A stretch of DNA of 64,000 nucleotides from Planctomycetota bacterium (GTDB lineage: Bacteria > Planctomycetota > UBA1135): the NCBI GenBank assembly GCA_008501825.1, contig QQUA01000013.1, forward strand, positions 1-64,000, read 5' to 3'. Under the pieces are notes generated by a model. The model saw nothing but the letters and a program-made list of their open reading frames with translations. It did not search any database and had not been told where the DNA came from. Below are positions 8,386 to 17,297 of the stretch, piece after piece. Position numbers and translations under genes: made by a program. Every line of letters begins with the position of its first letter. The stretch's first letter is position 1.

Positions 8386-8886
8386 ATGCTTCGTTGTCCT
8401 CCTTTGCTTTTGACGGCTTTCCTGGTCGCTTGCGCCGGGACGCCGCCGCCGGAACCGGAACAGCCGCCGCCGTCTGAATCGGCCGCCGGAGTGGAAGTGG
8501 TGCAACCGAGCCTGCCGCCGCAGCCGGAATCCAATCTGGAGGAGTTGGAGTTTTTTCAATTGGAAAGCCCGATTCAACCGGCTCGGGACGGCCGTTTGTA
8601 TGAAGTACGGTTTGAATTCGCCATTCCGGAAGCCGACCCGGTCCGCATTCGCAACGTGCGGGTGAGTTGTGGTTGTTTGAGTCCCCGGGTTCGGTTGTTT
8701 CACCCCGATCGGCCGCAGGAAGATTTGTGGGAAGGCTATTTGGTGCCGGGAGTTCGCTTGCCGGGAGAATTGTTCGGTGAGATGCAAGTCCGGGTGAATC
8801 GGACCGAATTTGATCCTCAGGAGTTGTTTTACATCACTTTGATCACCGGGAAAGGGCACGTGGTCTTGACCGCCAAAGCGCCGTAA
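8386..8886 (+). CDS. DUF1573-like lipoprotein
   Basis: A 166-residue predicted lipoprotein. The N-terminal signal peptide ends in a lipobox (LVAC, Cys16), followed by a Pro/Glu-rich tether. The rest is one beta-rich domain with VRVSCGCLSPRV, resembling the SCGC core of DUF1573 domains that are common in Bacteroidota and Planctomycetota. No enzymatic role is apparent, and DUF1573 function is not established. There is no clear Shine-Dalgarno sequence at the ATG. The gene shares an intergenic region with the divergent pterin dehydratase gene. Confidence 0.7.
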   Translation: MLRCPPLLLTAFLVACAGTPPPEPEQPPPSESAAGVEVVQPSLPPQPESNLEELEFFQLESPIQPARDGRLYEVRFEFAIPEADPVRIRNVRVSCGCLSPRVRLFHPDRPQEDLWEGYLVPGVRLPGELFGEMQVRVNRTEFDPQELFYITLITGKGHVVLTAKAP

Positions 8887-8972
8887 ATTTTTCCAATATT
8901 CAATCAATTTCGCCGGACGGCCTGGAAAGGGAAGGGGAAGACTACCCCCTGCACCTTTAGCGAGGAGAAATC

Positions 8973-11405
8973 ATGCGATCTCGTTTCTCGGCCTGTCTCA
9001 GCGCTCTGCTTTGCTGCGCCGCTCTACTTCCGGCTCAAACCACCCAAATCGCCACCTCGGGAAGCCAGCTTCCCGCCGCCGGCAACGTCATCTTGGCTCG
9101 GGATGCTTACGGCGTACCCCACGTTTTTTCCAGTTCCGATGCCGGCGCTTTTTACGGCTTGGGCTGGGCTTGCGCCGAGGATCGGTTTTTTCAAATGAGC
9201 TGGAATCGCCTCATGATTCAGGGGCGGATGGCGGAATTCTTTGGCCGCGGTCCTGGGGACGTCCACCTGCAGGCCGACCGGGAAGTCCGCTACTTGGGTT
9301 GGATGCGCCATGCTGCCGAGGTGATCCAAAGCCTCGATTCGAGCAAGCGGGAACTTTTGCAAGCTTATGCCGACGGAGTCAATGACTACGTCGCCCAAGC
9401 TGGTTCTTCCTTACACCCGCTGTTTCAACAGCTTGGCATCCCGGTCGAGCCGTGGACGGCGGAAGATTGCATCGCCGCTTGGATCCGCATGGCCCGTCAC
9501 TTCGCTCCGCCGCCATGGGGTAAAAGCAAACGGCTGCACGAATTCGAGGATTTAGTGGCTCAAATCGGGCTGCAAGCGGCCATCGATGCCATGACCCCAA
9601 ATCCGGTTTACGACGATAGTGCCGCGGCGGTAAAGGAATCGGACGTGCCGGCCTCGGTCAAGCAGGCCATGATCGATTACAAGAACCAGTGGAATTTGGA
9701 TCAGGGTTACCAGGGAGGCTATCCCCATGAAAGCCCTCACTTCAGTCACGCCTGGGCGGCGGGAGCATCGCTGGTGGCGGAAAATTTCGCCGCTCTGCAC
9801 AGCGATCCGCAAACGCCGATTCGGGTTCCCGCTCTCTGGTACGAGTTTCACCTTTCCGGAAGAACCTTTGAAGTCCGCGGAATCGGCGTGGCCGGAAGTC
9901 CCAACGTCCTGATCGGCGGCACTCCCTACGTCAGTTGGGGAGCCACGGCTTTGGGAATGGATCAGCAGGATCTGTTCCGCCTAACCGTCGACCCCCAAGG
10001 CCATCCCGGCGAATACGCCTATGACGACGGCAACGGCAGCCAATGGTTGCCCTGGACCTCGACCACCGAACGCATCCACATCCTGGGGGAAAACGACGAG
10101 TTGTTGGAGTATCGGGAAACCGTTTGGGGACCGATGGTCACCGCTTTGGTGCAAGATCTGCGGCCGGAGGAAGAATATGCCTTTAAAGGAGTGCCCTTGC
10201 ACGATGCCGGCCGCGACTCCTTTTTGGGCTATTGGGATATGTACCACGCTCAGAGTTTGGAAGCCTTCGATGCGGCTTTGGACGGGTTGGACTATCCCAC
10301 TCTCAACATGGTGTTCGCCGAAGCCACCGGCTCCGGAAGAGTGGCTTACCGCGCCCAAGGAGCGGCGCCGTTGCGCTCCACTCTGTCTCCTCTGGGCGGG
10401 ATCATCGCCCAAGACGGAAGTCACGTGCAATTCGATTGGCTGGACATGATTCCTCACTTGGTGAAGCCTTGGGTCATGGATCCTGCCGACGGTTATGTGC
10501 TCAGCGGCAATCACATGCCGATCGGTTCTTGGTATCCCTTGATTGGAGTCACCGCCTTTGGTACCGGCAGTGCCGGAGATACCAGTCGATCCCGGCGCTT
10601 GCGGGAACGGCTCCAAGCTCAAAGCAGTTTTAGCGCCCAGGAAGTCTTCGACATTCACTTTGACGTGGTCCAGCCGGCCCGCCGGGATTTGGTGAAGCTG
10701 CTGCGCCATTTGGCCCGAGTGCAAAACTATCCGATCAGTTCCTCTTCGGATGCCGCCTTGCGCCACCTCGGGCCTTGGGAACAAGCCGGAGCCCGCATGG
10801 ACAACAGTCACTATGCCACCTACTTGGCCCACCGCATGAACTTGCAGTTCAGGGCCAATACCGCCGGGCCGGTTTTGGTGGCTCAATACGGTGGTGCAGA
10901 CAACGGCTTGCAATTTTTCTTGAAAACCAAGATCGCCGACATCGAAGCCAATCCGCCGGTGGATTTAACTGTCGAGGAGGCGGACTTCGTCGACATGGTG
11001 GTCGGCGATGCTTACGACGCTTTGATCGCCCAGCATCCGGATCCGCTGACTTGGCAAAGCGATTTCGAAAACGAACAACTGAACAAAGAAATCGTCAAGT
11101 GGACCAGCTTGGAAGGCTTTCCCAGCTTGACCCCGGGAGATCGGGTGGCGGTTGGGCCTTTAGACTGCGTCGACGGCGGCACGATTTTGGCTCAGATGAC
11201 CCAAAGCTGGAGTCAAAAGGTGATTGTGGGACCGATCGACGGCGCGGAAACCGTCGCCCCATTGGGGCAAAGCGAACACCTGGGGCCGCATCATTTGGAC
11301 CAGCAAGTTTTGTGGGAGAGCTTGGCCTTTAAACCCAGTCCGGTGACTCGGGCCGGAGTTGCCGCATTGCCGGGCTTGAGCATTCAAATGCTGCAATATC
11401 CCTGA
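8973..11405 (+). CDS. Penicillin acylase family protein (secreted Ntn-hydrolase)
   Basis: This 810-residue protein has a Sec signal peptide ending LLPAQ and the layout of penicillin/acyl-homoserine-lactone acylases: an alpha-chain part with DAYGVPHVF and GWACAEDRFFQM, then the autocleavage site and the beta chain. The new N-terminal nucleophile should be Ser258 in SHAWAAG, where most family members have Ser-Asn-x-Trp, so His replaces the usual Asn. Downstream family motifs are present (HSDPQT, VRGIGVAGSPNVLIGG, SWGATALGMDQQDLF). The likely oxyanion Asn lies in SGNHMPIGSW. The substrate is unknown; amide bonds of acyl-amino compounds are the family norm. A GAGGAG ribosome site precedes the ATG. 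Confidence 0.88.
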   Translation: MRSRFSACLSALLCCAALLPAQTTQIATSGSQLPAAGNVILARDAYGVPHVFSSSDAGAFYGLGWACAEDRFFQMSWNRLMIQGRMAEFFGRGPGDVHLQADREVRYLGWMRHAAEVIQSLDSSKRELLQAYADGVNDYVAQAGSSLHPLFQQLGIPVEPWTAEDCIAAWIRMARHFAPPPWGKSKRLHEFEDLVAQIGLQAAIDAMTPNPVYDDSAAAVKESDVPASVKQAMIDYKNQWNLDQGYQGGYPHESPHFSHAWAAGASLVAENFAALHSDPQTPIRVPALWYEFHLSGRTFEVRGIGVAGSPNVLIGGTPYVSWGATALGMDQQDLFRLTVDPQGHPGEYAYDDGNGSQWLPWTSTTERIHILGENDELLEYRETVWGPMVTALVQDLRPEEEYAFKGVPLHDAGRDSFLGYWDMYHAQSLEAFDAALDGLDYPTLNMVFAEATGSGRVAYRAQGAAPLRSTLSPLGGIIAQDGSHVQFDWLDMIPHLVKPWVMDPADGYVLSGNHMPIGSWYPLIGVTAFGTGSAGDTSRSRRLRERLQAQSSFSAQEVFDIHFDVVQPARRDLVKLLRHLARVQNYPISSSSDAALRHLGPWEQAGARMDNSHYATYLAHRMNLQFRANTAGPVLVAQYGGADNGLQFFLKTKIADIEANPPVDLTVEEADFVDMVVGDAYDALIAQHPDPLTWQSDFENEQLNKEIVKWTSLEGFPSLTPGDRVAVGPLDCVDGGTILAQMTQSWSQKVIVGPIDGAETVAPLGQSEHLGPHHLDQQVLWESLAFKPSPVTRAGVAALPGLSIQMLQYP

Positions 11406-11430
11406 TCCACTGCAGGATCGAAGAAAATGG

Positions 11431-11456
11431 AAAAGGGGCCGGCTTGAGCCGGCCCC
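11431..11456 (-). terminator. Terminator for the HEAT-repeat gene
   Basis: GGGGCCGGC (11435-11443) and GCCGGCCCC (11448-11456) form a perfect 9-bp stem with a TTGA loop. On the minus strand it is followed by TTTTCCATTTTC, so it works best for the minus-strand HEAT gene. It may also stop the convergent acylase transcript. Confidence 0.7.
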
Positions 11457-11514
11457 GATCCGAATCCCTGTTGAATCCATGTCGAGTTCACGTTGAGCCC
11501 ATATTGGGCAAGGC

Positions 11515-14499
11515 TTAATTCGGTTGCGTGCCTTGCAACATGGCCAAGGCCTGACGGGCGGCCTGTTGCACTTTCGGACTGGGATCTTTCAGCAATGGAA
11601 TCAGGGAAGGAATGGCTTCCTTGGCTCCGAAGGCGGCCAATCCCAAAGCGGCGGCACTGCGGATTTCAGGATCCTGGTCCTTGAGGAAGGCCAGGGTCTT
11701 GGCAATGGCTTCATCCTGAGGCGGCAGGCCGGCTTGCTGGGCTTGAAACTTGCGCCGCAAGGCTTCGTGTTCTTGATGCCGGTTCAAGGCATTTTCAATC
11801 GTGCTGTCGATTCTGGAACTCTCGGCTTTGCCTAAACAAGCCAGGAGGATTTGCATGGCCTCCGGAGTGGCCAGACGAGCCAGGATTCCAACGGCGTCTT
11901 GAGCGGCACGGATTCGCAACTTGTCGTCGCTGATTTGGATTTCGCCCAAAACCACGGCCTTGAGAAATGGATGGAAGGCCGGATCTTCCAAATTCTCCAT
12001 GGCTTGCAGGGCGGCTTCCAAGTAATAAGGGTCGTGGGCCAGTTTCACCAAAGCTTCGGCTTCGATGAAGGGCTTCGGACTCTTTTTCACGCAGGCCAAT
12101 GCCGAAATGACCGCTTGACAATTGGCAATCTGCAGCCAGTGATCCAAAACCCACCTTGCCAATTCTTCGCTCCCTTCTTCGCTATTTTCGAAACTGGCCG
12201 CCAAATCTTGCCGCAAAAATGCCGGAATGGATTCGTCTTGAACGATGGCCAGCTTGAGCAAGGAGTCCGACGGTCTGGAGCGGAAGTGAATCGATTGCAG
12301 CATCCAGCGCTCTTTGGAAGTCGGCTGGGATTGCAACCAATCCGGCCTCCTCAGGAATTCCTGAATGGCTTGAAAATCTACTTTGCGGGCATAGGTGGCG
12401 AGTTTCGCCGCCATTCTCACCTGCTTGATGCGGGGAATATCCTGACGCGGCAACAAGTCTCGCAGGGCTTTGTGGTGGATTCCGGCCTTGCCGCCGGCCT
12501 TGTCTAGGAATTCTTCAAAACCGGCGGATTCTTCCTTCAGCATGACCAGGGCGTTGGCAAAGGCGGTGGAGCTGAAATCGGCGATCAGCGGTTGATTGGC
12601 ATAGCGCAGGCTGTCTTCATAGTTCCTGACGAATTGTGCTACCTCCATCTCGGCGGCGCAGCGTTCCAAAAACAAGGTTTTGCCTATTTGGCTTTGTTTA
12701 AAAGTGCGGTCGTATTTGAAACCGGCCTTGAGAATGGAAGTTACGTTGGGCAAGGCTTGAAGCGCAATCCGGGTCATGGCTTCAGCCGTGGCTGAATTGG
12801 TCCAATCCAACTTGGCATAAGCCAGGGTGCGCACCAACTGCTTGCGCACCGCTTCGTCCGGATCTCGGGCCAGGGCTTCCATCACCGGATGGTGTTCCGA
12901 GCCGGTCCAGTTGGCCACCTCGGCCAAGGCTTTGCGAACCTCCACGGCGGAGTCTTCCAGCGCCGGTTGCAGCCAAGAGAGTACGGCGGGATCGGTCCAA
13001 CTAAGAACCGTTTGGACCGCCTGGCGGCGTACCTCCATCTTCGGATCTTGCAAAGCTTTGGTGAACACTGCCGGGTCTTTCAGCTCGCTTCGCGCACGGA
13101 AGGAAACCTGGGTGAACCAGGCCTTGCCCTTAGAATCTTCCGGGAAGCCCACGGTGGGGACATGCCGCTTTTCCAAGGCTTGCAGGGCCATGACCCGTTC
13201 CCGCCAATCGGAAGAATCATGGTATTCGAACGGTTTCGGGTCGCCGCATTTCAGCAGGCTTTCCAAGGCCAGGGTACGGACCTCAGCATCCCGATGATTC
13301 AGGGCTTGGTGGAGAATGGGGATGACCGAGTTCAGGCCTTGATCCGGGGTCAACTTATGCAGCAAGTCGATGGCTGCGGAGGAGGATTCCGCCAAGATTC
13401 GTTTGCTGATTTCCCGCTGATAATCTTCCGGCAAGGCGTCTCGTTCCAGCAAATGCGGAAGGATGGAGAGGGTGGTGGGAAATTGAACCTTGTCTTGAGC
13501 CAACCAATTCATCATGGTCAGCCATTCCGGCTTGGTGCAACGCGGCGGTTCCTGATAGCTACGCCATTGCCAACTGCTGCTTTTTCCCAAGGAATGTTGT
13601 CGCTGAAATACCAAGGCCACCCGGTTCTTCCAATGCTGCCCTCCATCTTCCAGGAAAGTCACGATCAAGCGCCGGGCTCGATCCGGATCCATCGCCGCCA
13701 GCAGCATGAGAGGGTCGTCATTGATGTTCGACAAAACGTCGCTGAATAGATCCAGGTCCAGTTCTACCAGACTGTAGACCGCCAAGGCCGGGGCCACGCT
13801 GCTGCCCAAGCTTCGCAGTTCGCCGATCTGGTTATTGTTCAGCCGGCTGAAGACTTCATCGAGCATCTTTCCGCTCGGCCAGCCGAAATGCTCACTGACG
13901 TAAGCTCGAACTTTGGCGGAAATCGGGCGCCGTTTGCCATCGAAATAAGGGATACCTTCGTCTTCCTGTTGGGCTTTGCGAGCTTGTTGTCTTAACTGCT
14001 GCAATTCGGAAGATTGCAAAAGCTCCTTTTCCAGTTGGACGAGGCGATCCGGGGCGGCGACCAGCTTCCACGGTTTAAAATCGAAATTCTCTCTTCGAGG
14101 TAGAACCCAGGAACAAGCTTGTTCCATGGCAGGCCAGCGATGCAACTGGCCGAGGATCCTGGTGCGGAGCACGACGGAAGACAGCAGAAGGTTTTTCTGG
14201 CCGGCGAAAGCTTCCTTTCGGCTGGCCATCAGCCAAGTTTCTCTGGCCTTGGCCAAGGCTTCTTCATAGCGGTTCAATTGGAAGGCCAAAGTTTCCGCTT
14301 CCGTTTGGCGTCGCAACAGGGCGACCCGAAACGGCTCTCCGGAATCCGCTCCTTCGGCCTGTTGCGGAAGCCGGCCATCCCACGCCAAAGGGGGAGCCGT
14401 TTCCGCCTGGCCTTGGCGGTGGGGCCGAGCCCATCCGTCCGAGGGAAAGAGCCCCGCCCACAGGCAGGGAATGAGAAGCCAAGCAAGTTGTGATTTCAT
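11515..14499 (-). CDS. Large secreted HEAT-repeat protein
   Basis: A 994-residue protein starting at the ATG 14497-14499, which has an excellent GGAGGTT site and opens with a signal peptide (MKSQLAWLLIPCLWAGLFP...GWA). An upstream in-frame ATG at 14574 would bury this signal. The mature protein is almost entirely alpha-helical, with several recognisable HEAT repeats, including VIPILHQALNHRDAEVRTLA, and a C-terminal pair ending SLIPLLKDPSPKVQQAAR. No catalytic motif is seen. HEAT solenoids generally bind proteins; here it would act outside the cytoplasmic membrane. It lies 64 bp downstream of the response regulator gene on the same strand and may be part of that operon. Confidence 0.85.
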   Translation of the reverse strand: MKSQLAWLLIPCLWAGLFPSDGWARPHRQGQAETAPPLAWDGRLPQQAEGADSGEPFRVALLRRQTEAETLAFQLNRYEEALAKARETWLMASRKEAFAGQKNLLLSSVVLRTRILGQLHRWPAMEQACSWVLPRRENFDFKPWKLVAAPDRLVQLEKELLQSSELQQLRQQARKAQQEDEGIPYFDGKRRPISAKVRAYVSEHFGWPSGKMLDEVFSRLNNNQIGELRSLGSSVAPALAVYSLVELDLDLFSDVLSNINDDPLMLLAAMDPDRARRLIVTFLEDGGQHWKNRVALVFQRQHSLGKSSSWQWRSYQEPPRCTKPEWLTMMNWLAQDKVQFPTTLSILPHLLERDALPEDYQREISKRILAESSSAAIDLLHKLTPDQGLNSVIPILHQALNHRDAEVRTLALESLLKCGDPKPFEYHDSSDWRERVMALQALEKRHVPTVGFPEDSKGKAWFTQVSFRARSELKDPAVFTKALQDPKMEVRRQAVQTVLSWTDPAVLSWLQPALEDSAVEVRKALAEVANWTGSEHHPVMEALARDPDEAVRKQLVRTLAYAKLDWTNSATAEAMTRIALQALPNVTSILKAGFKYDRTFKQSQIGKTLFLERCAAEMEVAQFVRNYEDSLRYANQPLIADFSSTAFANALVMLKEESAGFEEFLDKAGGKAGIHHKALRDLLPRQDIPRIKQVRMAAKLATYARKVDFQAIQEFLRRPDWLQSQPTSKERWMLQSIHFRSRPSDSLLKLAIVQDESIPAFLRQDLAASFENSEEGSEELARWVLDHWLQIANCQAVISALACVKKSPKPFIEAEALVKLAHDPYYLEAALQAMENLEDPAFHPFLKAVVLGEIQISDDKLRIRAAQDAVGILARLATPEAMQILLACLGKAESSRIDSTIENALNRHQEHEALRRKFQAQQAGLPPQDEAIAKTLAFLKDQDPEIRSAAALGLAAFGAKEAIPSLIPLLKDPSPKVQQAARQALAMLQGTQPN

Positions 14500-14563
14500 G
14501 ACTGAACCTCCATGACCTTGAGTTTGAAATTTCCCGGTCTTCCGGTTGTCATCCGCATTTTTC

Positions 14564-15295
14564 TTATTTGTCAATTTTTTGTTGCGGAACGTCCGGAGTC
14601 GGGTGCACGAATTTGTAGCCGACCCCGTGAACGGTCAGAATGAGTTGAGGTTTGTCCGCATCTCCTTCCAACTTCCGCCGCAATTTGAACACGTGGGTGT
14701 CCACCGTTCGGGTGGTTGGAAAGGCGTCCGCTCCCCAAACTTCGTCCAGCAGTCGGTTGCGACTCAAGACTTGACCTTCATGGGCGAGAAAAAACTTCAG
14801 GAGCTCCATTTCTCGCCTGGATAATTCGAACTGGCGATCTTGGCGGTGCAGGCAATAGCCGGCGAAATCGACCGTGGCTTGGCCAATGCGCAGTTTGCCG
14901 TTTTCGGCCGGTCCCGGATTCGGAACCCGTCGCAGAATGGCTTCCAAGCGCAGGAGCAGCTCGCGCATGGAAAAGGGCTTGAGGACGTAATCGTCGGCTC
15001 CGCATTCGAAGCCGCGAACGCGATCGTATTCCTCCCCACGGGCGGTCAGGATCATGACCGGCAAACGGGGATGGCTTTGGCGCAGGCGTTGCAGAACATC
15101 CAATCCCTGCACGCCGGGCAGCATCAAATCGAGGAGCCAAAGATCCCAGTCGTCGCGATCCAATTGGGCTAGGGCGCTTTCTCCATCTTCAGCTTCCTCG
15201 ACTTCATAGCCTTGAGCTTCGAGGGCATCGACCAAAGCCATGCGCAGCACGGCTTCGTCTTCCACTACCAGGATTTTCTTGCCTTTGGCCTTCAT
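14564..15295 (-). CDS. OmpR/PhoB-family response regulator
   Basis: This 243-residue protein has an N-terminal receiver domain with the acidic pair in VVEDE, the phosphoacceptor Asp56 in WLLDLMLPG, a Thr in MILTARG and Lys in VLKPF. It is followed by an OmpR-type winged-helix DNA-binding domain (ELSRREMELLKFFLAHEGQVLSR, ending in TVHGVGYKFV). It would act as a transcription factor for its cognate kinase, whose gene ends 4 bases inside this one (ATGA overlap, 15292-15295). Target genes are unknown; the palindrome at 17268-17282 is one candidate site. Confidence 0.95.
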   Translation of the reverse strand: MKAKGKKILVVEDEAVLRMALVDALEAQGYEVEEAEDGESALAQLDRDDWDLWLLDLMLPGVQGLDVLQRLRQSHPRLPVMILTARGEEYDRVRGFECGADDYVLKPFSMRELLLRLEAILRRVPNPGPAENGKLRIGQATVDFAGYCLHRQDRQFELSRREMELLKFFLAHEGQVLSRNRLLDEVWGADAFPTTRTVDTHVFKLRRKLEGDADKPQLILTVHGVGYKFVHPTPDVPQQKIDK

Positions 15296-17229
15296 GCGAC
15301 CTCGCTTTGAGTTTGCGGTTGCGGTTGACCGCGGGGCAATCGAAGTTGAGCTTCCAGTCCGGGACCGTCCGAGCGGTTATGCAGCCACAAAGCTCCACCG
15401 TGGCCTTCCGCCAAAGCTTCTGCCACGGCCAAGCCCATGCCGATCCCTCGGTTTTGGCTGCGTTCGGGGTGCAATTGCACGAAGGCCTGGCGAACTTCCT
15501 GGCGTTTGGCCGCAGGGATTCCCGGACCTCGATCCAAGACCGTGAAGCAAAGCTGTTCCTGTTGCAGCTCGACGTTTAGCACCACCGGATTGGCGCCGGC
15601 ATGGCGAACGGCATTGTCGGCCAGATTCGCCACCGCCCGCAAAATGGCTTCTGGGTCCAAGCGCCAGCGTTCCGGGAGTTCTTGGCTTTGAAACTGCAAT
15701 CCGCTTCCCTGAGCCGTCAGGCGATTCCTCAAGTCTTGTTGCAACTGAGCCAGCCACGGAGAAAGGGAAACCTCTTCTTGATGCAGTCGCGCTCCCTCGC
15801 CCCGAGAAAGGCGAGAGTAATCCAAAATGTCTTCCACCAGGTTTTTCAAGCGCTTGGTTTCTTGCAGCATCAATCTCGGATAGCGTTGCTTTCGTTTTTC
15901 CTCGATCCGAGGATTTTGCCAATTTTCCGCCATCGCCAGCATGGAAGCCAGCGGCGTACGGAGCTCGTGGGAAACCGTGGCGATGAAAGCGGCCCGCAAA
16001 GATTGCAACTGACGCTGGCGGGCGATGGCCCTGGCCATGACCAGGCTGGCGGCAAACAGAAGCATCGCTGTGGCCACCAAGGCTCCTTGTAACCAGCGGC
16101 GAGCTCGGCCGGCTTGGCGGCGAAAGGCTTCCGGATTGCGGTGCAGAATCCGAAGCGGCAGTTCCAAACCCGGCAAAGAGCGGGGAGGACTGATTTCCAC
16201 TTCAGGGCTTTGGTCGCCGTCTTCAAAACTCAGGATAAATCCATCGGGTAGCCAAGCTTGCTTTCGGAAATGATCTTGCAAGCTTTGGTGCAACTCGGCG
16301 GCAGCCCAGGAGCGGGCTTGCCATTTGGATTCGCCCCTCTGCAGCAGCAAATAACCTTTGGAGCCGAAGGCCAACCATGGCCCTTCGCCTTGCCGGGGGA
16401 TCGGGGGATAAGTCCGACTCCAAGCATGGAGGGCCAAACCATGGAGTTTGGCGATCATACGGTCTCGGAGTTCGAGGTCGTCCTGGGCCAGGAGACCGGC
16501 CCAATTTTCGTAGCGCAGCAAGTCTTCTTCTTGCCAGGGCTCGAAACGAAACGCCATCCGACCTTGAAGCCAATCTTGGCAGAGTTGGAACCGCATCCCC
16601 GGTTGGTGTTTCGGGGCCATGACCGGAAGCGCCATCAAACCGGCGGTCAGATGGACGGGTTGATCTTGCAACCACTCCTGAGGGCTGAAGCGAGTCCGGA
16701 TTTGTTGCCAAGCCGCCGATACCGCTTCTACGTCCTGGGCAACCGCCGCCAGGTGCAAGCTGCGAAGTCTGGCTTTAGCTTCTCGGTAACGATCCGGGGC
16801 TTTGGCGATCGCCTGCAAGGCCAAGTCCCGAGCCCGCTCCAAATCGTTCTGGCCAAAGTAAAGGTTGGCGGCTTCTTCCAGCAGCAAGTCGGTGTTGTGC
16901 CGTTGGCCCGGATCCGGCGGGGAAAGGGCGACCACCGCTGGCGGCTCTCCATCCGGAAGCCATTGCGGAAGCCACTGGGGATCCACGGTCAGGATCATTT
17001 CCGAATCGGAATTCATCCGAGCGGGATCGGCCAACCAAGTTCGATAGGAAGCCAAGGTCTCTTCAAAGACTTGACGGCCGGCTCGGAATAAAGACAGTTC
17101 TCCCGTCGATTGCGGACGGATCCACGGGCTCAGGGCCAGGCCGGCCAGCACCGAGGCGGCCAGGGCTCCCAAGGCCAGGATGGCCCATTCCAACCGCTGC
17201 CTGAGGGGAGGCCTGCCGACGCCGCTCAT
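15292..17229 (-). CDS. Membrane sensor histidine kinase
   Basis: A 645-residue kinase with a transmembrane helix near 13-34, a large extracytoplasmic sensor region of about 340 residues that includes a helical, TPR-like stretch (90-180), a second transmembrane helix near 378-397, and then the kinase core. The phosphorylated residue is His421 in SHELRTPL. ATP-binding motifs follow: the N-box NLADNAVRHAG, the G1 box DRGPGIP and the G2 box GIGMGLAVAEA. No HAMP domain is evident between the second helix and the His box. The gene precedes and overlaps its response regulator. The signal sensed cannot be predicted. Confidence 0.94.
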   Translation of the reverse strand: MSGVGRPPLRQRLEWAILALGALAASVLAGLALSPWIRPQSTGELSLFRAGRQVFEETLASYRTWLADPARMNSDSEMILTVDPQWLPQWLPDGEPPAVVALSPPDPGQRHNTDLLLEEAANLYFGQNDLERARDLALQAIAKAPDRYREAKARLRSLHLAAVAQDVEAVSAAWQQIRTRFSPQEWLQDQPVHLTAGLMALPVMAPKHQPGMRFQLCQDWLQGRMAFRFEPWQEEDLLRYENWAGLLAQDDLELRDRMIAKLHGLALHAWSRTYPPIPRQGEGPWLAFGSKGYLLLQRGESKWQARSWAAAELHQSLQDHFRKQAWLPDGFILSFEDGDQSPEVEISPPRSLPGLELPLRILHRNPEAFRRQAGRARRWLQGALVATAMLLFAASLVMARAIARQRQLQSLRAAFIATVSHELRTPLASMLAMAENWQNPRIEEKRKQRYPRLMLQETKRLKNLVEDILDYSRLSRGEGARLHQEEVSLSPWLAQLQQDLRNRLTAQGSGLQFQSQELPERWRLDPEAILRAVANLADNAVRHAGANPVVLNVELQQEQLCFTVLDRGPGIPAAKRQEVRQAFVQLHPERSQNRGIGMGLAVAEALAEGHGGALWLHNRSDGPGLEAQLRLPRGQPQPQTQSEVA

Positions 17230-17235
17230 GGCCGC

Positions 17236-17282
17236 AGCCTAGCCCGAAGCCGGCTCCCATCTGTCAAGGAGTTGTCAACTCC
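17236..17282 (-). promoter_or_regulatory. Candidate promoter and operator for the histidine kinase operon
   Basis: On the minus strand, TTGACA occurs twice, 11 bp apart (17273-17278 and 17262-17267). The upstream copy sits inside the palindrome GGAGTTGTCAACTCC (17268-17282, arms of 7 bp). From the downstream copy a TAG-containing -10 region (17236-17243) is reached after 18-20 bp. The palindrome could be an autoregulatory operator. The promoter elements are ordinary but the -10 is weak. Confidence 0.4.
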
Positions 17283-17297
17283 CGCCCAGGTGCGATT

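Noticed and set aside
6940..8907. Long minus-strand open frame of 655 codons
   Set aside because: It lies opposite uvrC and the next two genes, whose products are clearly recognised; it is a byproduct of GC-rich codon use.
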